Counted from the stretch's first letter, positions 20,027 through 29,008 are shown. The stretch: 64,000 nucleotides of DNA from Frankiaceae bacterium (GCA_035556555.1 DATMES010000001.1:124001-188000); one strand, 5' to 3'. The notes: generated by a model from the letters alone, not told the origin. Program-made: numbers and translations.

Positions 20027-20155
20027 CCGTTCAGGATGGCGGCCCGGACACCCTCCGGAACGGTCGCTGCCCAATCTGTGGACAACTCCCCGCCGAGCCT
20101 GGGATGCCGCAGCGTCCCGTCCGTGCGCAGGGGCATCCCAAGTTCGATTCCAGCG

Positions 20156-21031
20156 CTAGATGGTGCCGGGCCGTACGTCGGTCATCACCAAGATCACGAT
20201 CACCGCTGCCGCCGCGAGCCGGTACCACATGAACGCCCCCAGGGTGTGCCGCCGCAGGAACGACAGCACCCCGAACACCGCGAGCGCGCCGCTCACCGCG
20301 GACGCGAGGATGCCGACCGCGAACTGCGCCTCCTGCCCCGCGAAGCCGCCGCCCTCCAGCGACAGGGCCGAGTACACGCCGGCGCCCAGGATGATCGGCA
20401 GCGACATGAGGAACGAGAACCGCGCGGCCGCATCACGCGACACGCCCAGCGCCCGCGCCGCCGTGATCGTCACGCCCGACCGCGAGACTCCCGGCATCAG
20501 CGCCGCGGCCTGCGCGACCGACATCGCGATCACCTGCGAGCGGCGCAGGTCCTCGTAGCCGGTCGCCTGCGGCGCGCGACGGTCGACGAACCACAGCAGC
20601 ACGCCGAAGACCGCCAGGAACAGCGCGATCTGCCACGGCTGCCCGAAGTGGTCGGTGATGAACCCCCCGAACGCCGCCCCCACCAGCGCCCCCGGGATCG
20701 CGGACAGCACCAGGAACCAGGCGAGGCGCTCCGAAGGCGACCGGACAGAACGCCGCGCCACCGACCCGAGCCACGCCCGGATCAACGTCATGAGGTCGCG
20801 TCGCAGGTACAACGCAGCCCCGACGAACGTCCCCATGTGCAGCGCCACGTCGAAGAACTTGTTGCCCTCCTTGGCGCAGTACACCTCGTCCCAGCCCGCC
20901 CCCCACGGCACCGCGATGAGGTGCCCCGACGACGAGATCGGCAGGAACTCGCTGATCCCCTGGGTGATCCCGAGCACGGCGGCCTGGAGGACCGACAGGT
21001 TCAGCGCGACGTCAGGGGGACACGGGCTCAA
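20156..21031 (-). CDS. uppP: Undecaprenyl-diphosphatase UppP/BacA
   Basis: Integral membrane phosphatase that recycles undecaprenyl pyrophosphate to the monophosphate carrier for cell-wall synthesis; it also confers bacitracin tolerance. The two catalytic segments are visible: GITQGISEFLPISSSGHL near residue 22 and LMPGVSRSGVTIT near residue 180. About eight membrane helices; 291 aa is normal. The start is TTG at 21031, overlapping the stop of the LLM gene (TTGA), and no other plausible start precedes the first motif. The overlap indicates co-translation with the upstream oxidoreductase. Confidence 0.95.
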   Translation of the reverse strand: MSPCPPDVALNLSVLQAAVLGITQGISEFLPISSSGHLIAVPWGAGWDEVYCAKEGNKFFDVALHMGTFVGAALYLRRDLMTLIRAWLGSVARRSVRSPSERLAWFLVLSAIPGALVGAAFGGFITDHFGQPWQIALFLAVFGVLLWFVDRRAPQATGYEDLRRSQVIAMSVAQAAALMPGVSRSGVTITAARALGVSRDAAARFSFLMSLPIILGAGVYSALSLEGGGFAGQEAQFAVGILASAVSGALAVFGVLSFLRRHTLGAFMWYRLAAAAVIVILVMTDVRPGTI

Positions 21032-22071
21032 GACGCGACGCCCGACAGCTCCAGCGCCTCGACCGCCGTACGCAGCGCCGCCACCCGCTCGTCCAGCGAC
21101 CCCGCCGTCATCGCGAGCGAGAGCGTCGTCACCCCGGCCTCGGCGAACGCCGCCATCCGCTCCGCGACGCGTTCCTTCGGCCCGAGCAGGGACGTCGCGT
21201 CGATGAACTCGAACGGCACCGCCGCCATCGCCCCCGCATAGTCGCGCGCGAGGTACTTGTCCTGGATCTCGTCGGCCGCCGCCTCGTAGCCCATGCGGCG
21301 GGCGAGCGCGTTGTAGAAGTTCTGCTCGCGCGAGCCCATGCCGCCGACGTAGAGGGCTGCGTACGGCCGGATCGGATCGGCGCAGGCCGCGACGTCGTCA
21401 CCGAGAGACAGCGGCACGGTCGGCACCACGTCGAAGCCGTCCAGCGACCCGCCGCGACCCTTCGCCAGCGCGGCGAGGTGCTCCCCCGCGTGTTCCGGCG
21501 AGAAGAACACCGCGAGCCACCCGTCGGCGATCTCGCCCGTGAGCTCGAGGTTCTTGGGGCCGACGGCGGCGAGGTAGATCGGGATGCGCTCGCGGACCGG
21601 GTGGACGATGAGCTTCAACGCCTTCCCTGGCCCGTCGGGCAGCGGCAGCGGGTAGTGCGGGCCGGGTGCCGTGAGGCGCTCGCGGGTCAGCGCCTGGCGG
21701 ACGACGGCGACGTACTCGCGGGTACGGGCGAGCGGCTTGTCGTAGCGGACGCCGTGCCAGCCCTCCGACACCTGCGGCCCCGACACGCCGATGCCGAGCC
21801 GGAAGCGCCCGCCCGACAGCGCGTCGAGCGAGGCGGCGGTCATCGCGGTCATGGCGGGCGTACGCCCTGGGATCTGCATGATCCCGGACCCCACGTCGAT
21901 GCGGGACGTCTGCGCGGCCACCCAGGTGAGGACGGTGACGACGTCGGAGCCGTACGCCTCCGCCGCCCACGCCACCGAGTAGCCGAGCCGGTCGGCCTCC
22001 TGCGCGAGCGCGACGCCGTCGGCGGCGTCCTGGGGGTTGGTCCAGTAGCCGAGGTTGACGCCGAGCCTCAC
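21028..22071 (-). CDS. LLM-class (F420-dependent type) oxidoreductase
   Basis: A 347-aa TIM-barrel luciferase-like protein. N-terminus RLGVNLGYW; the segment GYSVAWAAEAYGSDVVTVL; and ALSGGRFRLGIGVSGPQVSEGWHG, which is typical of F420-using members in actinobacteria, such as the methylenetetrahydromethanopterin-reductase-like group. Starts with a GTG that overlaps the stop of the YbjN gene (GTGA), and its own stop overlaps uppP. Cofactor assignment is from family knowledge; the substrate is unknown. Confidence 0.9.
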   Translation of the reverse strand: MRLGVNLGYWTNPQDAADGVALAQEADRLGYSVAWAAEAYGSDVVTVLTWVAAQTSRIDVGSGIMQIPGRTPAMTAMTAASLDALSGGRFRLGIGVSGPQVSEGWHGVRYDKPLARTREYVAVVRQALTRERLTAPGPHYPLPLPDGPGKALKLIVHPVRERIPIYLAAVGPKNLELTGEIADGWLAVFFSPEHAGEHLAALAKGRGGSLDGFDVVPTVPLSLGDDVAACADPIRPYAALYVGGMGSREQNFYNALARRMGYEAAADEIQDKYLARDYAGAMAAVPFEFIDATSLLGPKERVAERMAAFAEAGVTTLSLAMTAGSLDERVAALRTAVEALELSGVAS

Positions 22072-22901
22072 AGGTAGCCCCCGGCCATCCCCGGCTGGGC
22101 CTGCGCGGCGCCGACCGGTGACCCCTCCTCGCGGAACGTCCGCCCCCCGAAGCGCGACTTGATCTCGTCGTCGAACTTGTCGGCGGTCGCGGCGACGTTG
22201 GCGATGGTGCGGGCCAGCGCCTCGTCGAGCTCGTCGGCGCCGATCATGTGGTCGAACCACACGGTCTTGTTGGCGACGTCGAGTGAGAACCGGCCCAGCG
22301 CGATGCCGAAGTTCAGCGCGAGGAGGTGGCGCGGCAGGTCGCCGTCGACGGGGACGTCGACGTTGGTCAGGGAGAAGACGCGGACCATGACGGCGTCGCT
22401 GACGTTGCGGATCCCGACGAACACCCGCACCGAGCCCATGTCGACGGCGTAGACGTCCTCGGGCAGCGCCTCGACCTTCTCGAACATCGACGCGAGCACC
22501 TGCTCCACCCGCGCCTTCGCGGCCGCGACGTCGAGCTGCGCGCCGGACGGCCGCCGCCCCGGCGAGCGGCGCCAGAAGTCCTCGACGCTCCCCGTCGTGG
22601 CGACCCAGTGGATCATCCCGCCGGGGCCGGCCGCCGCGTCGAGCACGAGCAGGTCTGTGACCCAGGCGAGGATCCCGCGTACGGCCTCCGCGTCGGCGCC
22701 CTCAGGCAGGCAGAGGACCCCCTCGACGGCGTCGGGGCCGTACTGCACGGTCACGAGCCCGACCCGGTCGGCCTCCCCGGCGACGACCTCCCAGGTCTCG
22801 GCGGAGGGCGTACGCAGCACGCGCCGCAGGCTCAGCGGCCCCGGCTCGGCCTCGTCGGCGGGGGCGGGCGGCTGGCCTGGGATGTCGGTCGGCGAGGTCA
22901 C
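22068..22901 (-). CDS. YbjN-domain (T3S-chaperone-like fold) protein
   Basis: A 277-aa soluble protein with a YbjN-type domain, best seen in the C-terminal half: VRVFVGIRNVSDAVMVRVFSLTNVDV, LNFGIALGRFSLD and ALARTIANVAATADKFDDEI. The N-terminal half appears to be a second, diverged copy of the same fold. YbjN proteins are regulators or chaperone-like and poorly understood. Starts with GTG and leads a three-gene coupled operon (YbjN, LLM, uppP). Divergent from the aldo/keto reductase with about 50 bp between starts. Confidence 0.82.
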   Translation of the reverse strand: MTSPTDIPGQPPAPADEAEPGPLSLRRVLRTPSAETWEVVAGEADRVGLVTVQYGPDAVEGVLCLPEGADAEAVRGILAWVTDLLVLDAAAGPGGMIHWVATTGSVEDFWRRSPGRRPSGAQLDVAAAKARVEQVLASMFEKVEALPEDVYAVDMGSVRVFVGIRNVSDAVMVRVFSLTNVDVPVDGDLPRHLLALNFGIALGRFSLDVANKTVWFDHMIGADELDEALARTIANVAATADKFDDEIKSRFGGRTFREEGSPVGAAQAQPGMAGGYL

Positions 22902-22950
22902 CGGAGCAGCCTACGTCGGAACGCCGCGCGGACCCGTTACCGTCGCAGGC

Positions 22951-23943
22951 ATGAAGCACCGGCACCTCGGGCGCAGCGGCCTCGTCGTCTCGCGGCTCGC
23001 CCTCGGCACGATGACGTGGGGCGGCGACACGCCGGAGGACGACGCGGAGCTGCAGCTGCGGGCGTTCCGCGAGTCGGGGGGCACGCTGATCGACACCGCG
23101 GACGTGTACGTCAAGGGCGAGAGCGAGCGCATCCTCGGCCGCCTCCTCGCGAAGGACGGCGCGCGCGAGGAGGTGCTGATCGCGACGAAGGCGTTCGGCA
23201 GGACCGGGCCTGGCCCGATGGGTCGCGGTACGTCGCGCGGCCACCTGCTCGCGGCCCTCGACGCGTCGTTGCAGCGCCTCCAGACCGACTACGTCGACCT
23301 GTGGCAGGTGCACGCGTGGGACACCGCGACGCCGCTGGAGGAGACGGTGGCGACGCTCGACGTCGCCGTACGGTCGGGGCGCGTCCGCTACGCCGGCATA
23401 TCGAACTTCAGCGGCTGGCAGCTCGCCAAGGCCGCCGCGATCTCGGAGACGCGGATCGTGTCGGCGCAGATGGAGTACTCGCTGCTCCAGCGCGGCATCG
23501 AGCGCGAGGTCGTCCCCGCGGCGCTGGACGCCGGGATCGGCCTGCTGCCGTGGTCTCCGCTGGGCCGGGGCGTGCTCACGGGCAAGTACCGGCGCGGCAG
23601 CGTCCCCGCCGGGTCGCGGGGGGCGAGCGAGAACTTCAGCTCGTTCGTGGAGCCGTACCTCGAGGACGACCGTACGCACATCGTCGACGCCGTCCTGACC
23701 GCCGCGGACGGGCTCGGGGTGTCGCCGGTGGCGGTCGCGCTGGCGTGGGTCCGCGACAGGCCCGGCGTCGTGGCGCCGATCGTGGGGGCGCGGGACGCGA
23801 AGCAGCTGACGCAGTCGTTGCAGGCGGAGTCCGTCGTGCTGCCGGAGACGATCCGTACGGCGCTCGACGACGTGTCGATGCCGGCCGCGTCGTACCCGGA
23901 GCGGCTGCCGTTCAACAACCAGCACGACGAGGTGGAGGACTAG
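22951..23943 (+). CDS. Aldo/keto reductase
   Basis: A 330-aa NADPH-dependent AKR TIM barrel. N-terminal signature HLGRSGLVVSRLALGTMTWGG. Catalytic tetrad positions are visible: D and Y in LIDTADVYVKGESE, K in LIATKAFG, and H in LWQVHAWD. Late NADP-binding segment VVAPIVGARDAKQL. These enzymes reduce aldehydes and ketones; the substrate cannot be told. The gene is followed at 30 bp by a long hairpin of the CGTGATCTTGGC family that may terminate transcription. Confidence 0.95.
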   Translation: MKHRHLGRSGLVVSRLALGTMTWGGDTPEDDAELQLRAFRESGGTLIDTADVYVKGESERILGRLLAKDGAREEVLIATKAFGRTGPGPMGRGTSRGHLLAALDASLQRLQTDYVDLWQVHAWDTATPLEETVATLDVAVRSGRVRYAGISNFSGWQLAKAAAISETRIVSAQMEYSLLQRGIEREVVPAALDAGIGLLPWSPLGRGVLTGKYRRGSVPAGSRGASENFSSFVEPYLEDDRTHIVDAVLTAADGLGVSPVAVALAWVRDRPGVVAPIVGARDAKQLTQSLQAESVVLPETIRTALDDVSMPAASYPERLPFNNQHDEVED

Positions 23944-23973
23944 GGGCGCGCGCGGAGCGCCGTCGCCCCAATG

Positions 23974-24031
23974 TCGTGATCTTGGCGACGTTCGTGCTGC
24001 CCGAGCGACAGAAACGCAGCCAAGATCACGA
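23974..24031. repeat. Hairpin repeat of the CGTGATCTTGGC family, copy 1
   Basis: Arms CGTGATCTTGGCGACGTTC and the near-complement ending GCCAAGATCACG pair over about 19 bp around a short loop. It is located 30 bp after the aldo/keto reductase gene. The same arms occur at 27245-27300 and 45274-45328 with unrelated loops, so it is a dispersed family (REP-like) and possibly a terminator here. Confidence 0.75.
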
Positions 24032-24128
24032 GTTCGGCGCGCGCGCAGGCGCGCCGCCTCCCGGACATGACCGCGCCCCATTCCGTGAGGGGAGCGGAAC
24101 GGGGCGCGGCCGTAGGGGTGAGCGTGGC

Positions 24129-24227
24129 TTAGTGGGGTGGCGCCCCTGGCGTCGCGCAGGCCACGCCAGGGGCGCCGACGATCGAGCGCGCGCGACCGGT
24201 GTAGGGACCGGTGGTGGGCTCTGTCAT
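24129..24227 (-). CDS. Possible 32-aa peptide
   Basis: ATG at 24227 with AGGAG 6 nt upstream, TAA stop. The peptide begins MTEPTTGPYTGRARSIV and ends in a Gly/Ala/Pro-rich stretch with one cysteine. The last third is encoded by a perfect 14-bp palindrome (24139-24176), which is more typical of a terminator than of a gene. The good ribosome-binding site is the only positive evidence. It does not carry the leader of the peptide array at 13-14.7 kb. Confidence 0.35.
   Translation of the reverse strand: MTEPTTGPYTGRARSIVGAPGVACATPGAPPH
24139..24176. terminator. Perfect 14-bp hairpin between convergent genes
   Basis: GGCGCCCCTGGCGT and its exact reverse complement flank a 10-nt loop. It lies downstream of both the aldo/keto reductase (+) and the sigma-like gene (-), so it could stop transcription from both sides. 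There is no clear U-tract, as is common in such G+C-rich DNA. Confidence 0.6.
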
Positions 24228-24312
24228 CGGTACTCCTCGTCCGGACGCCGCGCGGGGTGGCGCGCTGGGCAGAGCGTCCGTACGCACGTCACACGGCGAG
24301 GGGGCGAGGTGA

Positions 24313-25227
24313 TTACAGGCCGTGGTGAATTCGCCGCGGGAGCAGGCAGAAGTCGTCCGTGAGGCCGGTGTCGCGGACGCAGACGAACCCGTCGCCCTCC
24401 GCGGTGTCGCGGCCCACGACGGCGACGCCGCCGGCCCTGCCGCCGCCCACGCGGGCCAGCTCCTTCGGCTTCACGGGGGGCTTGGCGGGCGCGGCGGGCG
24501 GCGCGACCCCGGCCGCGCGCGCCACCGGCGCCGGGCGCACAGGACGAGGAGCGGGCACGGTACGGACGACCCGGCGCGCGGCGGGCACCCGCCGGCGCTC
24601 CTGCACGCTCACCCCGGACGTCTCGGGCGCGGGCTCGACCGCCGGCGGCGTGAACGGCGCCACGAGGAACAGCGCCATCGGCGCCGCCGCGATCGCGACC
24701 GTGGCGGTGACCGCGGACGGGCGCGACCGGCGTAGCATCCCGCCGACGAGCGCGACGAACGCCGCCACGCCGTCGACGAGCGCGAGCAGGCGGCGGCGGG
24801 CGCGGTGGCGGCGTACGGCGAGCTTGACGGCTTCGCGCCGGTCGGCAGGCACCTCGGTGGGCGTGGCGAGCGCGGCGCGGTCGGCGGGAGAGAGCTGGCG
24901 TACGGCGCCGAGCACGCGTCCGAGGCGGTCGCGGTGGGCGACGAGGTCGGCCACGTCGCCGACCGGCGAGTCGTGGTCGTCGGTGACGGCCGTCACCTTC
25001 GCGGCGGCCCGCGCGTTGTCCACGAGGAGGTTGAGCGCGACAGGAACGGCCCAGCGCATCAGGTCCATGGCGTCGTCGAAGACGATGCCGCGGGCGAGGA
25101 CGCGCGCGGCCACCTCCTGGACGACGTCGTCCACGACGTCGCGCGTGGCGCCTCGGCTCGTCAGCAGCTTGGCGAGCCGGTGGCTGACCTCCGGCCACAC
25201 CACGGAGAGGTCGTCAGCGGTAATCAC
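24313..25227 (-). CDS. Sigma-factor-like protein fused to a membrane segment
   Basis: About 304 aa. Residues ~10-70 resemble ECF sigma region 2 (VVDDVVQEVAARVLARG, MDLMRWAVPVALNLLVDNAR). Residues ~95-145 resemble region 4 (GAVRQLSPADRAAL...REAVKLAVRRHRARRRL), though the helix-turn-helix is weak. A hydrophobic segment follows (VTATVAIAAAPMALFLVAPF), then a Pro/Ala/Arg-rich linker and a short C-terminal domain with two cysteines (FVCVRDTGLTDDFCLLP). The GTG at 25227 is chosen because upstream starts overlap the divergent gene. A membrane-tethered sigma-like regulator is the inference; direct polymerase binding is unproven. Confidence 0.7.
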   Translation of the reverse strand: MITADDLSVVWPEVSHRLAKLLTSRGATRDVVDDVVQEVAARVLARGIVFDDAMDLMRWAVPVALNLLVDNARAAAKVTAVTDDHDSPVGDVADLVAHRDRLGRVLGAVRQLSPADRAALATPTEVPADRREAVKLAVRRHRARRRLLALVDGVAAFVALVGGMLRRSRPSAVTATVAIAAAPMALFLVAPFTPPAVEPAPETSGVSVQERRRVPAARRVVRTVPAPRPVRPAPVARAAGVAPPAAPAKPPVKPKELARVGGGRAGGVAVVGRDTAEGDGFVCVRDTGLTDDFCLLPRRIHHGL

Positions 25228-25280
25228 GTCGTCCCGCGGCCGTGTGTCGGCCGCCCCCGCTCCCACCGGCAGGAGAGTCA

Positions 25281-25496
25281 ATGCCACGCCCCTTCGTCCG
25301 CGCCATGCTCGTCGCCTCGGTCGCCGCCGGCCTTGCGTTGGCGGGCGCCTCCCAGGCTGTCGCCGACGACCCGCTGCACTACATCCTCGACGTCGCGGAC
25401 CCGCCCGAGTGCGTCGAGGTCGAGCTGACCCCGCCCCCCGGCCTGCCGTACGACCACTCGCCGAACGTGTCGGTGTGTCCCCCCGTGCCGTCCTGA
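25281..25496 (+). CDS. Small secreted protein (71 aa)
   Basis: ATG at 25281 with AGGAGA 5-6 nt upstream. Residues 1-28 form a signal peptide (MLVASVAAGLALAGASQAVA after a basic start). The mature part of about 43 aa is acidic and proline-rich with two cysteines (PPECVEVELTPPPGLPYD and VSVCPPVPS). No family recognised. It is divergent from the sigma-like gene (about 50 bp between starts) and is followed by the two subtilases; it could be a secreted substrate or a pro-peptide-like partner, which is only a suggestion from position. Confidence 0.65.
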   Translation: MPRPFVRAMLVASVAAGLALAGASQAVADDPLHYILDVADPPECVEVELTPPPGLPYDHSPNVSVCPPVPS

Positions 25497-25590
25497 CGGA
25501 CTGCCCGGCCGCGCCTTACTTCGCCCGCGTTCATCCTATTCCTGCGTGGTTCGTCCCGGTTGTCGCGACACGGTGAGCAGGAGGCCTCGC

Positions 25591-27174
25591 GTGTGTGGCG
25601 AAGTCCGGCGCATGCGTATGCCCACGCTCTCACGCGTCCTTCTCGTCCCCCTCCTCCTCGGCCTCGCCGGGCTCGCCGCGCCGACGAGCGCCGCCGCCCC
25701 GGCCGACGGCCGCGGCGACGCGACGGTCATCGCCGTCATCGACTCCGGCTTCTCGCCGTACCACTTCGACTACACGGCCAAGCACATGCCGCAGGCGAAG
25801 TCGAGGGACCGCTCCGACGACCTGCCGCTGACGAAGTCGCCCGACACGTGGCTGCCCGGCTTCCCGAAGAAGAGCGCGTTCACGTCGTTCTCGCCGCTGA
25901 AGGTCACGCTGCCGAAGGACGAGCTCGACAACCCGAACGAGCTCTACACCGCCGACACGAAGAAGTGGGACGCGGTCAAGCCGAGCGACGACAAGGCGCT
26001 GAACTACTACTGGATGCCGGGGACCAAGGTCATCGGCGCGATGACGTTCGGCCCGACGCCGACGGGCCGCTACAACCCCGTTCCCGCGAGCGCCGGCCGG
26101 ATCTACGGCAACACGTCCGCGCACGGCACCGGCACGACCAGCGTCAGCGTCGGCAACATGCACGGCACCTGCCCCGAGTGCCTCCTGGTGTTCATCCAGT
26201 ACAGCGACTCAGGGTCGGCCGAGCGGGCCATCGACTGGGCCATGAAGCAGCCGTGGATCGACGCGATCTCCAACTCGTACGGCTTCAGCACCACCTACGC
26301 GGGCCGTGACCGCGTCTACAACAACTCCAACACCGCGCTCCAGCGCGAGGCGAGCTCGCGCGGGCAGACGATCTTCTTCTCCGCCGGCAACGGCATGGAG
26401 AACGCGTTCACCGTCCCGAACTCCACGCTCGGCTCCTCCCAGGAAGGCCCGGACTGGATCGTCACGGTGACCGCGACCGACCCGAACGGCGGCACGTACT
26501 CCGGCACCGGCAAGCCCGCCGACGTCGCGGGCATCGGGTCCGGCTACCCCAGCGCGTACGGCGCCACGCGGGTCGGCGCGAAGGGCGCGAGCGGCTTCAG
26601 CGGCACCTCCAACGCGACGCCGACGGTCGCCGGGACGTACTCCCGCGCCTTGTACCTCGCCCGGCGCGCCATGGCCGGCAGCAGCAAGACGCAGAAGGGC
26701 GGGCTCATCGCCAAGGGCTCGTTCCGCTGCGGCAGCGCGCGCAAGGCGTGCGAGCTCGCGGGCGGGCTGACCGCGACCGAGCTGCGCTTCCGCCTGCTGC
26801 AGAGCGCCACCTCGACCGGCAAGGGCTTCACCGACGGCCCGACCGGCCTCGTCCCGCCGGCGCCGCAGGCCTCCGACACGAAGTACGCCGCCGAGGGCCA
26901 CGGCACGTACGTCGCCCGCCTCCGCGGCGACAGCGTGTGGCAGGCGGAGTTCGCGAAGCTGTGGAAGCCTCTGACGGGCACCGCCGTACCGCCGAAGCGC
27001 CCCGACGGCGAGAAGGACTGGTTCGTCGTCGACTCCTGGTGCCGCCAGCACATCTGGGGCGAGTGGACGGGCGGCTACTACAAGTCCGGCGCCGCCCTGC
27101 CAGGCCCCGACCCGACGGCACCCACCCGCACCGCCCTGCAGAACGCGTGCCAGGGCATGATGCCCCCGCCGTAG
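25591..27174 (+). CDS. Secreted subtilase (S8 family serine protease), paralogue 1
   Basis: A 527-aa exported S8 protease. GTG at 25591 has AGGAGG 6 nt upstream and gives a signal peptide ending near TSAAAPADG. Catalytic Asp-51 is in VIAVIDSGFSPYHFD, His-178 in NTSAHGTGTTSVSVG and Ser-340 in FSGTSNATPTVAG. The oxyanion Asn is probably in TIFFSAGNGMEN. The Asp-to-His spacing is unusually long (about 127 residues) because of an insert with a lysine-rich loop. The C-terminal extension has a conserved VVDSWCRQHIWGEWTGGYY segment shared with the next gene. Substrate unknown. Confidence 0.92.
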   Translation: MCGEVRRMRMPTLSRVLLVPLLLGLAGLAAPTSAAAPADGRGDATVIAVIDSGFSPYHFDYTAKHMPQAKSRDRSDDLPLTKSPDTWLPGFPKKSAFTSFSPLKVTLPKDELDNPNELYTADTKKWDAVKPSDDKALNYYWMPGTKVIGAMTFGPTPTGRYNPVPASAGRIYGNTSAHGTGTTSVSVGNMHGTCPECLLVFIQYSDSGSAERAIDWAMKQPWIDAISNSYGFSTTYAGRDRVYNNSNTALQREASSRGQTIFFSAGNGMENAFTVPNSTLGSSQEGPDWIVTVTATDPNGGTYSGTGKPADVAGIGSGYPSAYGATRVGAKGASGFSGTSNATPTVAGTYSRALYLARRAMAGSSKTQKGGLIAKGSFRCGSARKACELAGGLTATELRFRLLQSATSTGKGFTDGPTGLVPPAPQASDTKYAAEGHGTYVARLRGDSVWQAEFAKLWKPLTGTAVPPKRPDGEKDWFVVDSWCRQHIWGEWTGGYYKSGAALPGPDPTAPTRTALQNACQGMMPPP

Positions 27175-27244
27175 AGCAGCCAGACCCAGACCCAGACCCA
27201 GGGACGGGGCGGCGTCGCGCGCGAGCGGGGCCGCCCCGTTTTCT

Positions 27245-27300
27245 CGTGATCTTGGCGACGTTCGTGTCGCCCGGGCAGCAGAAACGTTGCCAAGATCACG
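27245..27300. repeat. Hairpin repeat of the CGTGATCTTGGC family, copy 2
   Basis: Arms CGTGATCTTGGCGACGTTC and GAAACGTTGCCAAGATCACG close a 17-nt loop. It lies between the two subtilase genes, 70 bp after the first. Arms nearly identical to copies at 23974 and 45274; the loop differs. Confidence 0.75.
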
Positions 27301-27364
27301 CAAAACGGGCGCCGCGCGAGCGTCGTCGCGAACCCGCGGCAGGAACCCCGCGCGCGGTTGCCGA

Positions 27365-29008
27365 ATGCCGTTCTCCATGGGACGACTTCGGTTTTCGCGC
27401 GCCCTTCTCGGCGCGGCACTCGTGTTCGGCGTGGTTGTGCCGGTGAGCTTCGCGCAGGCGGCACCCGTCCGCGCGCCCGGCGCCGGCGACGCGACGGTCA
27501 TCGCGGTGCTCGACTCGGGGATGAGCCCGTACCACTGGGACTTCCTCGGGTCGAAGATGCCGCAGCACGTCAACCGCGACCGCAGCGACGACCTCCCGCT
27601 GAACGTCGCCCCCGACAAGTGGCTGCCCGGCTTCCCGAAGCCGTCCGCGTTCAAGAGCTACCAGCCGCTGAAGCTGACGCTCGACAAGAAGGACGACCTG
27701 CGCTCGATGTCCGAGCTGCACGCCAAGGACAAGAAGAAGTGGGACGCCTACAAGCCCAGCGGCCCTGAGGGCGTCAACTACTACTGGATCCCCGACACCA
27801 AGGTCATCGGCGCGCTGTCGTTCGAGCCCGAGCAGGCGTCGGCGAAGGCCGGCACGACCATCGGCAACGCCGGCGTCAGCGACCCGGTCGGCGTCGCGTA
27901 CCCGTACGTCCCGTTCTACGGCAGCGGCGGCGGCGAGCACGGCATGGGCTCGGCGTCGGTCTCGACCGGCAACATCTACGGCACCTGCCCCGAGTGCCTC
28001 CTGGTGTTCCTCCAGTTCACCGACGACGCCAGCGGCCACCGCGCGATCGAGTGGGCGCTGAAGCAGCCCTGGATCGACGCGATCACCAACTCCTACGGCT
28101 TCCACACCGCGGGCTCGGCGTTCACCCGCGACAACGTCTACGGCGGCTCCGACACCGCCCTGCAGAAGCAGGCCAGCGACCGCGGGCAGACGATCTTCTG
28201 GTCGGCCGGCAACGGCTACGAGAACGCGTTCGTCACGCCCAACCAGACCATCCTGTCGTCGCAGAAAGGCCCGGACTGGATCGTCACGGTGACCGCCGCG
28301 ACGCCCTCCGGCGCCAGCAACTACAGCGGCGCCGGCAAGCCCGCCGACCTCGCGGGCGTGGGCTCCGGCTATCCGAGCTCGTACGGCTCCGCGCGCACGA
28401 CCGGCGGCAGCGCGTTCAGCGGCACGTCGAACGCCACCCCGACCATCGCGGGCACGTACGGCCGAGCCCTCTACGTCTCCCGCCGCGCCATGAAGGGCGA
28501 CTCGCGGGTGCAGGCCGGTGGCGTCATCGCGCGCGGCGCGTTCCGCTGCGGCACCAAGCGGCGTACGTGCGAGCTGGCCGACGGCCGCCTCACCGCCGTC
28601 GAGCTGCGCAACCGCATCCTGCTCAGCGCCAAGCACCGCACCAAGGCGCACACCGCGGGCGGGTACGCGCCGCAGCAGTTCCAGGCCGACGAGCGGTACA
28701 TGGTCGAGGGGCACGGCACGTACCTCGGCCGCGTCCAGCAGGACGACGACGTGTGGCTCGCGGAGTTCGACCAGATCCGCAAGCCGCTGTTCGGCCTCGG
28801 GACCGCGCCGACGCGGCCCGACGACGAGCGCGCGTGGTTCATCGTCGACTCGTGGTGCCGCCAGAAGATCTGGGGCGCCTGGAAGGGCGGCTACTACGTC
28901 GCGGGCAAGACCAAGCTGCCCGCCGACGACGCCGACCACCCGACCCGCGCGGCGTACCGCAACTCCTGCGAGGGCATGCAGCGTCCCCCGGGCGTGCCGC
29001 CGCTGTAG
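27365..29008 (+). CDS. Secreted subtilase (S8 family serine protease), paralogue 2
   Basis: About 547 aa, with the same architecture as the preceding gene: signal peptide (LLGAALVFGVVVPVSFAQAAP), Asp-50 in VIAVLDSGMSPYHWD, His-192 in GGEHGMGSASVSTGN, Ser-355 in FSGTSNATPTIAG. Shared blocks include YGTCPECLLVF, WIDAITNSYGF and the C-terminal DSWCRQKIWGAWKGGYY. The His loop is longer than in paralogue 1, and the identity pattern indicates an old tandem duplication. ATG at 27365 or 27377; no clear ribosome-binding site decides. Probably cleaves exported or environmental proteins. Confidence 0.92.
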   Translation: MPFSMGRLRFSRALLGAALVFGVVVPVSFAQAAPVRAPGAGDATVIAVLDSGMSPYHWDFLGSKMPQHVNRDRSDDLPLNVAPDKWLPGFPKPSAFKSYQPLKLTLDKKDDLRSMSELHAKDKKKWDAYKPSGPEGVNYYWIPDTKVIGALSFEPEQASAKAGTTIGNAGVSDPVGVAYPYVPFYGSGGGEHGMGSASVSTGNIYGTCPECLLVFLQFTDDASGHRAIEWALKQPWIDAITNSYGFHTAGSAFTRDNVYGGSDTALQKQASDRGQTIFWSAGNGYENAFVTPNQTILSSQKGPDWIVTVTAATPSGASNYSGAGKPADLAGVGSGYPSSYGSARTTGGSAFSGTSNATPTIAGTYGRALYVSRRAMKGDSRVQAGGVIARGAFRCGTKRRTCELADGRLTAVELRNRILLSAKHRTKAHTAGGYAPQQFQADERYMVEGHGTYLGRVQQDDDVWLAEFDQIRKPLFGLGTAPTRPDDERAWFIVDSWCRQKIWGAWKGGYYVAGKTKLPADDADHPTRAAYRNSCEGMQRPPGVPPL

